DNA of 64,000 nt from Vicia villosa (lineage: Eukaryota > Streptophyta > Magnoliopsida > Fabales > Fabaceae): assembly GCF_029867415.1 (NCBI RefSeq), contig NC_081185.1, positions 123,198,920-123,262,919 on the forward strand. The letters are read 5' to 3'. The notes beneath the pieces were generated by a model. It did no database searches. It was given only the letters and a program-made list of their open reading frames with translations, and had not been told where the DNA came from. Position 1 is the stretch's first letter. Each line of letters begins with the position of its first letter. The position numbers and the translations under genes are program-made. Positions 38,501 through 49,025 of this stretch are shown here, piece by piece.

Positions 38501-39860
38501 GGCTCGATTAGTAGCACAAGGTTTTAACCAAACACAAGGTATTGACTTCTTCGAAACCTTTTCACCTGTAGCGAAACTTACATCTGTCAGGTTAATTCTT
38601 GCCCTTGCTTCTTCTATGAATTTACATTTACACCAATTAGACGTTTATAACGCTTTTCTTCATGGAGATTTAGATGAAGATGTTTATATGACTCCTCCTA
38701 AAGGTCTAAAACCATCTCATCCAAATCAAGTTTGTAAACTATTGAAATCTCTATATGGATTGAAACAATCCAGTAGAAAGTGGTTTGAGAAGCTATCAAA
38801 CATCCTTATAACTCACAAATACAAACAATGCTCCTCCGATCACTCTTTATTTATACAACACACTGATCAGCATTTTACTTGTGTTTTGATATACGTTGAT
38901 GACCTTCTTATTGCAGGAAACAATTTGCACCACATCAAACAAACCAAAGCTCTCCTGCATCAACACTTTCGTATCAAAGATTTGGGTACTTTGAAGTACT
39001 TCTTAGGCCTGGAAATTGCACGCAACACCTCCGGCATCAACATATGTCAACGCAAATACACCTTGGATCTACTAAACAACACAGGTTTACTTGGATGCAA
39101 GCCTGCCAAAACACCTATGGCACGAGATACTCGTCTCCAATCAACCGATGGTACTCCATTAGCTGATGCAACAAAATTCCGAAGACTAGTTGGCCAACTC
39201 ATATACTTGCTCAACACACGACCGGATATTTCATATGCAGTACAACAGCTGAGCCAACATATGCAACAACCTACTGACACACACTATAACGCTGCACTAC
39301 GTGTTCTTCACTACCTGAAGAATTCTCCTGGTCAAGGCATTTTCTTCCCCAGCAAAACACCACTGCAACTTAAGGCTTTCTCCGACTCAGACTGGGCTAC
39401 CTGTCCAGAAACGCGAAGATCTATTACCGGATTCTGCATATACCTTGGTGACTCTCTTATCTCTTGGAAATCCAAGAAACAACCAACAATATCCAGAAGT
39501 TCTACTGAAGCTGAATATAGATCTATGGCGTCTGCTGTTTGTGAACTCCAATGGTTAACAAACATTCTACATGAACTCGGTATCTCACTCAAACAACCAG
39601 CATTGTTATACTGCGACAATGCATCTGCGCGTCACATTGCAACAAACTCCTCCTTCCATGAAAGAACCAAACACATCGAATTAGATTGCCACCTTGTACG
39701 AGAAAAACTACAACAACACTTGTTCCATCTTCTACCCGTGACTTCCTCTCAACAAGTTGCTGACGTTTTCACGAAACCTTTGGACACTAAACCATTTTAC
39801 TGTAACATAGCTAAGCTTGGTATTCATTCCATCTACCCCCAAGCTTATGGGGGGTATTAA
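35511..39860 (+). CDS. Copia Gag-Pol polyprotein, 1449 aa, intact frame
   Basis: Single open frame from ATG 35511. The N-terminus has the copia gag leader NPYYLHPGENPGA (about 32-44), then UBN2-type gag. A complete zinc knuckle CTNCTKMNHTIENC is near 275-290. Then come protease ILDSGASHHVCP, GAG-pre-integrase CRLGHPSNEV, and integrase with HMDIWGP, RSDNGAEF and QQNSTVERKHRH (the usual QQNG has Ser). RT has RHKARLVAQGF, QLDVYNAFLHGDL and YVDDLLIAG (about 1128-1136). RNase H has FSDSDWATC and SSTEAEYRSMA. No stop or frameshift. The last codons (QAYGGY) overlap the polypurine tract, and the stop TAA lies inside the 3' LTR (39858-39860). By structure this is the best candidate here for an element still able to move. 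Confidence 0.96.
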   Translation: MASDSEEEPTTPIKTPHSSKKDPIDPSLNPRNPYYLHPGENPGATIVAPPLDDNNYYNWSKSMRRALTSKNKLAFINGNLPKPASSDPNFELWDRANSMVISWLNRTLSPHIAQSTICFDSAYDLWEDLQERFTKGNHFRFSDLLRDIHSIQQGDRSLSIYFTDLKILWDELEDLRPTPSCTCSTPCTCDLSQAVRKFKHMEYVTCFLKGLNDNYQNIRTQILLLDPLPSISRVYSLIVQQQIVPAATPSPLILYANQKENSRNKGKPNTKTSMMCTNCTKMNHTIENCYFKHGFPPGYRSKNSKNTSETKASTAPDKEHVLSKEDYQHLMMLLQQSCKNQTPDPQDKDKSSNHDTGVISGMFSGNPFHQNSTWILDSGASHHVCPHITCFSDIDAIKPIKNFLPNGIYLTAHYSGTVILEASLRLHNVIYLPAFKFSLISISKLCQNNQYSISFSHNSCFIQDVYTRQMIGHVTQHNNLYLLHTQPIHHFSVLNSCNSSTGYNHSNTNDSLWHCRLGHPSNEVLHTMSQNFTTITHCKVSACNTCHLSKQCKLPFPTSKSVSLKCFDLVHMDIWGPISTASMDGFQYFLTVVDDFSKYTWIFLMLHKSETRTHIKNFIAYCETQFSCRIKIIRSDNGAEFLMPSYYASLGIVHQRSCVETPQQNSTVERKHRHLLDVTRSLLFHAHLPKNFWSFALCHAVFLINRLCSPTIDNHTPYELLFKTVPTYDTLKTFGCLTYATTLAKQRDKLDPRSIKCIFLGFTLGIKGYLLFNLTNRSLFTSRNCIFYENIYPYTPSPLPQTNDIPITDTSNQPFIFDIPNSLHNNIPTISNQTPIQHHNPHNSPTITTPHSTQQPDLANQNNPPSPNPHDTDSSSINVQHRQSTRLKTAPAYLKDFICNHSYKCIPHDISNYICYQNISPDHHSYISSITAITDPKNYKQASTDPLWVTAMQTELQALIDNQTWVLTTLPHGKKAIGCKWVYKTKFKSDGTIERHKARLVAQGFNQTQGIDFFETFSPVAKLTSVRLILALASSMNLHLHQLDVYNAFLHGDLDEDVYMTPPKGLKPSHPNQVCKLLKSLYGLKQSSRKWFEKLSNILITHKYKQCSSDHSLFIQHTDQHFTCVLIYVDDLLIAGNNLHHIKQTKALLHQHFRIKDLGTLKYFLGLEIARNTSGINICQRKYTLDLLNNTGLLGCKPAKTPMARDTRLQSTDGTPLADATKFRRLVGQLIYLLNTRPDISYAVQQLSQHMQQPTDTHYNAALRVLHYLKNSPGQGIFFPSKTPLQLKAFSDSDWATCPETRRSITGFCIYLGDSLISWKSKKQPTISRSSTEAEYRSMASAVCELQWLTNILHELGISLKQPALLYCDNASARHIATNSSFHERTKHIELDCHLVREKLQQHLFHLLPVTSSQQVADVFTKPLDTKPFYCNIAKLGIHSIYPQAYGGY

Positions 39861-40046
39861 ATAGTACATAATGTATATTAGTTTAGGTCCATTAGGCCTA
39901 TTAGGTCTTTAGTGCAGAGCCCATATATATATATATATATGTGATACTCTGCTACTGTTCTGATAACTCAATACAGATTGTTAATTTCAAATCATATTTT
40001 ACCGCGCAACTTCATCTTCAACAATGGTTAATTCACCATTGTAATA
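39855..40046 (+). repeat. 3' LTR of TA-ended copia element, 192 bp
   Basis: TATTAAATAG...CATTGTAATA, preceded by the purine run ATGGGGGG and followed by TSD ATGCC. Its (TA)n core is about 20 bp, which is probably the ancestral state. Confidence 0.92.
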
Positions 40047-40051
40047 ATGCC

Positions 40052-40410
40052 CAATCTTCAATTGACCAATAGAACAAAGAATAGTAAGTCTACCTGATCA
40101 GTCAATATAAGTGGTAGCTAGCATTGAATGATCATATTATACTCTTCTGCTAAAGCAATATTCTCATCATAATTAAATTTACGCTTTTCAGTTTAGATCT
40201 CTTTCAGGAATTTTGCGTAAACTAGCATATACTCAAGAGCTTCATATAATGGAATGTTGACATGTATATTTGCATGCATCTTCATGAACATATTAAATTG
40301 CATTACTTCAATTTCTTTTTTTGGCTTTTTATTCAAAATGGGGTAAGTTGGCTTGACATAGTATGGTAGGTCAGGTTCATTGAGAATTTGTTTAGTAGTT
40401 CTTCTCAATG
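40052..40410 (-). pseudogene. Ty3/gypsy gag remnant, upstream half of the split element
   Basis: On - reads KPTYPILNKKPKKEIEV, NMFMKMHANIHVNIPLYEAL, YMLVYAKFLKEI, then a stop and EKRKFNYDENIALAEEYNMI, the C-terminal gag style of Athila/Tat gypsy elements. Its 5' side ends abruptly against a LINE fragment. It joins the protease fragment at 34867 once the copia element is removed. Confidence 0.75.
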
Positions 40411-41168
40411 GTACGCCACCAACACGTAGAGAAAGGGTGAAAGAGGATCATCTTGACGCAAACCTTTAAACACACCAAAATCCTTAGTAGGACTTCCGTT
40501 AACAAGAACCGACATGCTACTTTTGAAAACCAACATCTCCATCCATCCCATCCATCTCCTCCCAAATCCCATCCTCTTCATCATATACCTCAAAAAACTC
40601 CAACTAACTTTATTATATGCTTTCTCAAAATCGACTTTAAACATCAAACAATTTTTTCCTTCCTTCCTAGCATAATCCACCACCTCATTTGCCACTAAAA
40701 CTTCATCCAACAATTGTCTACCAGGCACAAAAGCATTTTGACAAGTAGAGATTATACTATCAAGAACACGCTTTAACCTCCCGCCAAAAGTTTAGCCACC
40801 ACTTTGTACATGCAACCCACCAAACATATGGGTCTATAATCATCCAAGGAAAGCGGATTATTGGACTTAGGAATCAACGACAAAAAAGAAGAAGAAATAG
40901 CCTTGAAAATAACATTGTCGGAATAGAAGTAATTGAGAAAGAGCATAAAGTCTTCTTTAATGAAATACCAACATTTCTTAATAAAAAGAAACGTATAACC
41001 ATCCGGACCCAAACTTTTATCACTCCCACAATTCCACACCGCCTCCTTAATATCACCTTCATGAAAGGGTATTTCAAGATTGGCCGCCATTTCCTCACTA
41101 ATAATCTTGAACTCCACCTGTTCTAACAAAGGTCTATTCACTGTCATTTCCTCAAGATTGGCCGCCAT
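40411..41168 (-). pseudogene. Truncated LINE (non-LTR) reverse transcriptase
   Basis: On - reads SDKSLGPDGYTFLFIKKCW, SLIPKSNNPLSLDDYRPICL, GCMYKVVAKLLAG, then a one-base frameshift near 40780, PGRQLLDEVLVANEVVDYAR, KVDFEKAYNKVSW and KGLRQDDPLSPFLY. These are L1-type plant LINE RT blocks. It stops before the FADD catalytic box and has no 3' end or poly-A, so it is a dead fragment lying against the gypsy gag remnant. Confidence 0.88.
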
Positions 41169-41170
41169 TT

Positions 41171-41892
41171 TTTTGAAGTCTAAAATAAATTTCTATTTTT
41201 CTTTTTGATGTCATTTTTTAATGAGTTCAAGCTGAATTAACATTTATAAAAAAATCATTAATATTTAATTAAATTGATAATAATTATTAAAAACTCACAT
41301 AATTATGAGATTCTACTTTAAAACGTAATATTCATTTGATAGAACAATGTACATCAAATTTACAAGTTATAAGTATGTACAGTTTAATCTATTTTTTTAA
41401 ACACATTATATTAATTTTCAATTTCATAATAAATGCATATTTGTCAAGTTGGCATTTTTCTATTAATTTATTATTACTTGAGATAAGACTTACTGATAAA
41501 AAAATTATAAAAATTTTTAAACAACTTTATATATTATGTTACTTAAAAAAATACTTTACAAAAATTAGTATATCTCTTATACTTTTATTAGGATTAAATT
41601 AAATAGAAAATTAAAATTATATAGTTGATTTGCTTTACGTATTTCAATTATAATTTTCATAAACGCGTGAAACTTAATAATTGAGTTTTTTCCTATGCAA
41701 AATTAAAACTATTTTTTAAACACATTATATTTATGTACAACTCCATAATAAATGTATATTTTTGCAAGTTGAGATTTTTCTATTAATTCATTACTTTATT
41801 AGCTACATGCAATGTTCTACAAATAAGTCATTCTACTCTAAATGGGGAAGTTGAGATGCAAGTGGAAGTAGGACAACAGAGGAAGAGGAAGA
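41171..41892. other. AT-rich repeats matching the cysteine-rich-gene spacers
   Basis: No gene. Two successive stretches (about 41180-41590 and 41590-41830) match the spacer sequence that recurs between the small cysteine-rich genes further right: GAAACTTAATAATTGAG, AACACATTATATTTATGTAC and TTTTTCTATTAATTCATTA words. This is an outlying, gene-less part of that tandem array. Confidence 0.6.
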
Positions 41893-41921
41893 TGATAGAG
41901 TGGTTATTATTATTATTGTTC

Positions 41922-41981
<60 letters not shown>

Positions 41982-42183
41982 GTAGAAGTATTGGGCTTTA
42001 ATTTTAATTGGGCTTTTAGTTTTATTATCCATTATGGAGGTTATATAATGTAGTGTCTTTGACACATTTGAGATATCAAAGAAATGAAAAAAAATCTTTA
42101 TTTTATTAGTTTATTTTAGTTGTCTCTTTTATTTCTCTTAGCTTTTCTTTAGTTTGTTAGGGTTCCTAATTAGCATCCTAACA
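41893..42183 (+). repeat. 5' LTR with (TTA)n
   Basis: 291 bp. (TTA)n spans about 41905-41981. The remainder matches the 3' LTR apart from an A-run length and CATCC/CTTCC near the end. Confidence 0.88.
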
Positions 42184-42217
42184 ATTGGTGCTTTCATTCT
42201 TGCACTCAAACTCTCCC

Positions 42218-43081
42218 ATGGAGTATTCAAACTTCACACCCACATTTCATCAATGGAGCATTCCTCCAATCTATCCTTATTATCCCACTGTTTCAACCAC
42301 ACCACCTATATCATCTAACCCATATCCACCACCCATATATTCATACCCTCCATATTACTACTCCTTCTCAAATCCTCCTTTTTCAACTTTCACTCCACAC
42401 CAACCATAACACATAGATTCTGTTTCACCTCAATCTCAACCTCAAGATTTCTTCTCACAGCCAGAAACACTTCACCAACTAGAAATCCTAAAACAATATA
42501 TAACAGAAACTCATGAGATCTCAAACAAAAATAGAGAAGAGTTGAAGGAGCAGATACAAAATCTTTCAGATTCATTCAAAAAGACACAAGAAAAACTCAA
42601 AGAAAAATATATGCTCAAGAGGTATGCAGAAAAACAGACAGAAGAACAAAGAAAAAAAGAAAGTTCTGGTTCACATGGAAGTTTTCCGGCGAACTTTCCG
42701 GCGACAACTCCGGTGACGAAATTTCCGACGACGATTTCGACATCTCAGGTCTTATTTTCGACTTCATTTTTGAATACGTCTCTGACATCCTTTATGTTGT
42801 CATCTCTGTTGAAACTTTCCGCGAGAACTCAAACAACATCTTCGGCGAATTTTCCGGTATCACTACCAATACCATCTCTACTGCAAAAACCACCTGATCC
42901 ACCACTAGAACCATCAGATCCACCATTGTTCATTAATCCACAACTCCGTCCACCACCAGAACCACCTCCATTTTCGGTTATCTCTATTGTTTTAATTTTA
43001 ATTTTTATTAAATATTGTTTGAAGAAAAATAATGAAAAAGATGAGAGGGAGAGTAAGAAGAAAAAGGAAATAGAGGGATGA
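42218..43081 (+). pseudogene. Unknown 287-codon frame of the non-autonomous element, one internal stop
   Basis: Starting ATG 42218 (MEYSNFTPTFHQWSIPPIYP), one frame stays open to 43079-43081 except for a single TAA at 42407-42409 (codon 64). The N-terminal 60 residues are Pro/Tyr/Ser-rich. About residues 75-150 are strongly charged and likely coiled coil (EELKEQIQNL, KTQEKLKEKY). Then follows a Pro/Thr/Ser-rich part ending PPPEPPPF, a hydrophobic stretch VISIVLILIFIKY that could span a membrane, and a Lys/Glu-rich tail. I recognise no family. As a protein carried by a pol-less LTR element it could be a gag-like product or captured coding sequence; this is inference. Confidence 0.55.
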
Positions 43082-43480
43082 TATGAAAAAGAACGAAGAA
43101 AGAGAGAGAGAGAGGCTAGAAAGAATTAAAGAAGAAATTTTTATTCTGACCTCTCTCGGTTATCCTTTCTACACGATACCATCTTATCACACACTACTAG
43201 ACTGTAGGTTACTTGGTGCCCACAATATGCCATTGCCAGCTAAAGCCACCTACCTTACATGTTTCTCACACCCACTTGTTGTCCTTTATTTTACCTTTCC
43301 GTCACCACACAAAAAAACCATTACTTCATTCCATCATGTGGACCACATCCCACACGCCTACAACCATTATGTCACGCCAAGAAAAAAAATATATCCAACA
43401 TACACACCAACCTATTTCATACCACTTGCAAAATCATCACAAAGAAAAAAAAAATACACACTCAAATCTTTTCATTATTA

Positions 43481-43742
43481 CTCCCTCCGTCTCATAATAA
43501 TTGTCCCATTTGCATTTTTTCTTTGTCTCAAATTAATTGTCCATTTACAATTCCAATGCATCAATCATTATTATTTTTCCACTATTATACCCCTATTTAG
43601 TAACTTTCACGTTATTCAACTACTATTAATAGGGGTATTCTAGTAAATGACATTAACTTTTTTACTAAAACCAACACATCCAATCATTTTCTTAAAAACC
43701 GCGCATTGCTCAAATAGGACATTTATTATGAGACGGAGGGAG
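43481..43742. mobile_element. Stowaway-like MITE, 262 bp, TA TSD
   Basis: Terminal inverted repeats CTCCCTCCGTCTCATAATAA and TTATTATGAGACGGAGGGAG match over 20 bases. TA flanks both sides (43479-43480, 43743-43744). Non-coding. It sits inside the non-autonomous LTR element. Confidence 0.92.
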
Positions 43743-43796
43743 TAAATGATTAATTTTAGAACCTTGAGGACAAGGTTCAAGTGGACCCCGCGACAA

Positions 43797-44158
<362 letters not shown>

Positions 44159-44855
44159 GAAGAGGGAATGAAGAAGAAATAAGAAGAATGTGAAAATGCA
44201 TACACACAAAGTATATAAGATATTTTTTTTTAAGTCTATAATAAATTTCTATTTTTCTCTTTGATTTAAGTTTTTAATGAGTTAAACGTGAATTAACATT
44301 TATAAAAAAATTAGTAATTTTCATTAATCTTTAATTAAATTGATAAGAATTATCAAAAACTCACATAACTATGGGATTCCACATTAAAACGTAAAATTTA
44401 TTTATTTATTTTTTTGGCCAAACGTAAATTAAAACGTAATATTAATTTGATATAACAATGTACATCAAAATTACAAGTTATATGTATGTATAATTTAATC
44501 TATTTTATAAACATATTATATTTATGTAGAATTTGATAATAAATGCATATTTTGCAAGTTCACATTTTTCTATTAATTCATTAATTGATATAAAACTTAG
44601 TGATAAGGAATATTATAAGTTTGTAGTTTGTCAGTATAAGGAAGATTCTCCGGATATAATTGTACTGTGAAAATGTATGTTGTCGGTAAAGAAAAGTAAG
44701 AGTTTAAAATAAAAACATAATGCTAAAATAAATAATTAAGTAACTTAAAAAAAAAAAAAAGTAGTTTTATGAGATAGTTAAGGCTCTATATAAAGATGGT
44801 ACTCGAGTCATACAATGCTTAACACGATATATCCTCTAATTGTGATATCGAAAAG
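44159..44855 (+). promoter_or_regulatory. Spacer and promoter of cysteine-rich gene copy B0
   Basis: Spacer sequence homologous to 41180-41500. A TATA box TATATAAA (44787-44794) lies 62 bp before the ATG, inside GGCTCTATATAAAGATGG, a block conserved before the other gene copies. Confidence 0.6.
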
Positions 44856-45306
44856 ATGGCTAGAATTATGTTTTTAATGTTGTTTTTGTTAGCTGCTGCT
44901 TCATGCATGATAGCTGCTCCTGAATCCAAATGTCCAGCACTCATTGGCAATACTGTCGCACAGATTTTGACCCGCTATAGTAACTCAATCACCAACATTG
45001 GGTCCATTATTCCACCTTCTTAATTTCCTTGTGAAGGAATAAATGCAGTTGACATCAACTGCCTCTACAACAAGATACCCAAATATTTTGATGATATGGT
45101 CAATATGAAAAAAATTCTAGATGTGGCTACTTCTTGTAGGTCCAGAATTCCTCCACCAGGAGACAACAGTGGCAGTAATTATGTTCTCTATAATTTCTTA
45201 ATATATAAACTAAATTTCTCTTTATTCTATGAATTTTGGATAATAACTTTTTTTTAGTTGTTACATTATTTCAGGTTATGTTATTCCTCCTCCTCTCAAG
45301 TCATGA
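44856..45306 (+). pseudogene. Cysteine-rich secreted protein gene, copy B0 (nonsense)
   Basis: Exon 1 is 44856-45174 and exon 2 is 45275-45306 (GT-AG); the joined length of 351 nt keeps frame to TGA 45304-45306. The signal peptide MARIMFLMLFLLAAASCMIA is intact. Codon 56 is TAA (45021-45023) where copy A1 has CAA, and Cys41 is Tyr. The frame past the stop is otherwise open, including the CLYNK segment and the exon 2 end YVIPPPLKS. Type B is defined by this shared stop. Likely inactive. Confidence 0.8.
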
Positions 45307-45386
45307 ACAACCAAAACACACAACTTGATATATTTATATTTCTTCTTATATTATTATTATTGCATACCCATTTATTTACATTTCAT

Positions 45387-45880
45387 TAGGGGTGGAAAAA
45401 CGGGCCGGGACCCGCCGGGCCGCCCGCGCACCCGCCAAAAAATGGCGGGTTGGGTTGGGATTTTAGGCTCGCCGCTCGCCAAAGTCCGCCCCGCCAAAAC
45501 CCGCCGCCCGCCATACCCGCCCCGCCAAAGCCCGCTCCTCCTCCAAAACTCACTCTTTTTTTAGTTAATTCTAGTAATTGCAATTCTTGATGGTTTATTT
45601 TATACATTTATTTATAAATATATGTAATATTTTTGAGTAAATTTGTTAAAAAATTACTTTTATAAAAAATTGTTTTAAAAAATAAGTGAAAAGTTTAATT
45701 AAAAGGTAAAAAAAGCCTATTAATCTATTAAAAAATATATAAATAAAAATAGGCGGGTAAGCCCGCCATCTTGGCGGGGCGGACATGACTTTTATGCCCA
45801 TTTTACTTGGCGGGCATGCCCGCCCCGCTCGTTTTTTGGCGGGCATAAGGCGGGGCGGGCGGCCCGTTTTGCCACCCCTA
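45387..45880. mobile_element. hAT-type MITE, 494 bp, 8-bp TSD CATTTCAT
   Basis: Ends TAGGGGTGG(A)AAAACGGGCC and GGCCCGTTTTGCCACCCCTA are inverted repeats. TSD CATTTCAT lies at 45379-45386 and 45881-45888. It is GC-rich at both ends (repeated CCCGCC / GGCGGG words) and AT-rich in the centre. Gly-rich frames across it are compositional. It is inserted in the 3' flank of copy B0. Confidence 0.9.
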
Positions 45881-45888
45881 CATTTCAT

Positions 45889-46285
45889 CTTATGTCATTA
45901 CATAGTCATCTTATAGAAAATTTAAATTATATAGCTTATTTGCTTTGCGTATTTCAATTATAACTTTCAGTAAACGCGTGAAACTTAATAATTGAGTTTT
46001 TTACCATATAAAATTAAAACTATTATATTTATGTACAATTTCATAATAAATACATATTTTGCAAGTTGGCATTTTTCTATTAATTCATTATTTGAGATAA
46101 AAGTAAGAGTTCAAAATTAAAACGTAATGCTAAAAATCAGGAAATCTAATATAAATAATTAAGTAAACTAAAAAAAGAAAAGAAGAATAAGTAGTTTTAT
46201 GAGATGGTTAAGGCTCTGTACAAAGATGGTACTCGAGTCATACAATGCTTAACACTATAAATCCTCTAATTGTGATATTGAAAAG
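45889..46285 (+). promoter_or_regulatory. Spacer upstream of copy A1, damaged TATA
   Basis: Standard array spacer. The conserved block here reads GGCTCTGTACAAAGATGG (near 46211), so the TATATAAA seen in sister copies is lost. Transcription of A1 from this promoter is doubtful. Confidence 0.55.
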
Positions 46286-48014
46286 ATGGCTAGAATTATG
46301 TTTTTAATGTTGTTGTTGTTAGGTGCTACTTCATGCATGATAGCTGCTCCTGAATCCAAATGTCCAGCACTCTTTGGCAATGTTGTCGCACAGATTTTGA
46401 CTCGCTGTAATAACTCAATCACCAACACTGGGTCCATTAATCCACCTTCTCAATTTCGTTGTGAAGGAATAAATGTAGTTGCCATCAACTGCCTGTGCAA
46501 CAAGACACCCAAATATTTTGATGATATGGTCAATATGAAAAAAATTATGGATGTGGCTGCTTCTTGTGGGTCTATAATGCCTCCGTGATAAGTGCCAAAA
46601 TGTAGTTATTTTGTGTATATAAATAGTGGCACTTATCGATACTTTTTGTTAATTCCGTTTGAATAATTCTCCGTTTTGTGTAATTTCGTATACTTTGAGT
46701 TTTGTTTCATTTTTGTGTAAATATGTACCAATTGATAGTTTCGTTATATTTTTGTAGGTTTTATTACGTTGTCGGAGCCTCGAGGATTAAAGTTTCGCTG
46801 ACACGGCTGCGAGAGCGTTTTTGAAGAAATTAAGTTGATGTTCTGGTGTAGGGCACGTTGCGCGAGGGAGGGCGCGTCGCACGCTGTAGGAGAAAAAAGA
46901 ATAATTTTTGCAGAAGCTTCAGCGCGTCGCGCGAACCTAGGGCGCGTCGTGCGCTGCAGGGCGGTTTGGTACATTAAGTGATAGGGCCCGTCGCGCGCTC
47001 TGCAAACTTTTGTTTTTGTATAAATAGACAGCTTTGTTTTAGTTAGGGTTTATCACCACTCCTTGGACAAAGTTGAGCTTTGGTCCATTCTTTGTAGTTT
47101 AGAGGTTCAAGCAACATCATTGGGTGTTTCATCATGTCGATTTAGCTTGGGTGGTCTTCGATTGTACCGACAAACACGAGAAGTTTCCACTTGTTCTTCT
47201 TCTTCCATGTGACCCATTCCAATGGTGGGGTTTGTATGTATATTTTTCCTCTCTTGTATGTATATTTGTTGATCTTGGGATCGTTTATATATTCCTTTTA
47301 CAAATCATCATTGTTGTTGTTCTTGATCTTTTTGCTTAAATGCTTCGGATTTGTGTTGTTGCAAAAATGGACATCATAGATCTTGATTAGGAATGATATA
47401 TGTTAGTTTATAGGTTTTAGACATGGATTTAGAGCTAATAACTGTAATGGGTATCGATTTTAATGCCTCTGTGTTGTTTGTGTCGGTGGAGAAATCGTTG
47501 ATGTGAATAGTACGGTTGAGCTTTCGTCGGTGTTACAGAAATGGACACTGATGTGGCGTCTCGAATGATGCATGGTGATGTTGATGCGTATTGTGAGTGT
47601 TGAGCGATAGATCTTCAGATTTAAGTATTCGAAGAGTTAAGTAGAAATACGATTCCAGACCGAATTCTCTTAAGCTACAATAGATTGTTTATTTACTTTT
47701 ATTTATTTTTCCCGCATTTTCCTTTCCGCACCCAATCATGAAACTTAGAACCCGAGATAGTCGAACGAAAGTTTTTCTCAACCAATCTCTATGGACACGA
47801 TAATTCCTGGATAAATATTTCCAAAACTATTGTTGCTTGCCGCTCTACTGCTCCAACACTCCACCAGGAGACAACTGTGGAAGTAATTATGTTCTCTATA
47901 ATTTCTTCCTATACAAACTAAATTTACTTTTTATTCTATGAATTTTGGATAGTAAATTTTTTTAATTGTTCCATTATTTCAGGTTATGTTATTCCTCCTC
48001 CTCTCAAGCCATGA
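46286..48014 (+). pseudogene. Cysteine-rich secreted protein gene, copy A1, split by a solo LTR
   Basis: Exon 1 starts at 46286 and reads 100 codons. The LTR at 46586-47858 then supplies the stop: its first three bases, TGA, terminate the frame. Exon 1 resumes at 47859-47882 and exon 2 is 47983-48014. The N-terminal part is the best preserved of the family: a signal peptide ending near residue 20, then Cys at 26, 41, 59, 69, 71 and 94 with a C-L-C pair. Beyond the LTR lies one more Cys (DNC) and the tail YVIPPPLKP. The spacing suggests the lipid-transfer/2S-albumin helical fold with one Cys of the CC pair replaced (RC at 58-59). That fold is inference. It could still be translated as a 100-aa form. 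Confidence 0.75.
46586..47858 (+). mobile_element. Solo LTR of family E inside copy A1, TSD CTCC(G/A)
   Basis: 1,273 bp, TGATAAGTGCC...CTGCTCCAACA. TSD CTCCG (46581-46585) / CTCCA (47859-47863). TATA box TATAAATA at 47019-47026. CpG-rich words such as GGGCGCGTCGCACGC lie at 46850-47000. It is the same family as 11037-18580 but on +. Confidence 0.88.
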
Positions 48015-48594
48015 ACAACCAAGACACACAACTTGATATATTTATATTTCATCTTATATTATTATTATTATTACATACCCATCAATTTACATTTCATCTT
48101 ATATCATTACATAGCCATCTTATAGAAAATTAAAATTATATAGCTGATTTAATTTACGTATTTCAATTATAACTTTCGTAAACGTGTGAAACTTAATAGT
48201 TGAGTTTTTTACTTTAAAAAATTAAAACTATTTTTTAAACACATTATATTTATGTACAATGTCATAATAAATGCATATTTTGCAAGTTGGCATTTTTCTA
48301 TTATTTCATTATTTGAGATAAAACTTACTGATAACGAATATTGTAACTTTGTAAGTTTGTCAGTATAAGGAAGATTCTCTAGATTTAATTGTAGTGTGAA
48401 AATGTATGTTGTCAAGTAAAGAAAAGTAAGAGTTTAAAATGAAAACGTAATGCTAAAATTAGGAAAACTAAAATAAATAATTAAGGAAATAAAAAAAAAG
48501 TAGTTTTATGAGATGGTTAAGGCTCTATATAAAGATGTTACTCGAGTGATACAATGCTTAACACGACAGATCCTCTAATTGTGATATCGAAAAG
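48015..48594 (+). promoter_or_regulatory. Spacer and promoter of copy B1
   Basis: AT-rich array spacer with TATA box TATATAAA at 48526-48533, 62 bp before the next ATG. It contains CCCATCAATTTACATT, also found after 57836 but not in other spacers. Confidence 0.6.
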
Positions 48595-49025
48595 ATGGCT
48601 AGAATTATGTTTTTAATGTTGTTTTTGTTAGCTGCTCCTGAATCCAAATGTCCAGCACTCATTGGCAATGTTGTCGTACAGATTTTGACCCGCTGTAGTA
48701 ACACAATCATCAACATTGGGTCCATTATTCCACCTTGTTAATATCGTTGTGAAGGAATAAATGCAGTTGTCATCAACTGCCTTTCCAACAAGACACCCAA
48801 ATATTTTGATGATATGGTCAATATGAAAAAAATTCTGGATGTGGCTGCTTCTTGTGGGTCCACAATTCCTCCACCAGGAGACAACGGTGGAAGTAATTAT
48901 GTTCTCTATAATTTCTTAATATACGAACTAAATTTACTTTTTATTCTATGAATTTTGGATAATAACTTTTTTTTAGTTGTTCCATTATTTTAGGTTATGT
49001 TATTCCTCCTCCTCTCAAGCCATGA
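48595..49025 (+). pseudogene. Cysteine-rich gene copy B1 (nonsense, signal-peptide deletion)
   Basis: Exon 1 is 48595-48892 and exon 2 is 48994-49025. An 18-bp in-frame deletion removes GCTTCATGCATGATAGCT-type sequence, so the signal peptide is six residues shorter. TAA at 48739-48741 corresponds to codon 56 of B0. Residues after the stop keep the frame, with CLSNK in place of C-L-C. Confidence 0.8.

Noticed and set aside
45325..45888. Gly/Pro/Arg-rich frames on both strands
   Set aside because: They lie within the GC-rich ends of a hAT MITE and read its repeats.
47124..47379. Recurring short frames with a C-terminal hydrophobic run (also 50398, 56943, 56986)
   Set aside because: They lie in the part of family-E LTRs downstream of the TATA box and carry no recognisable domain; two overlapping frames are equally open, which argues against coding.
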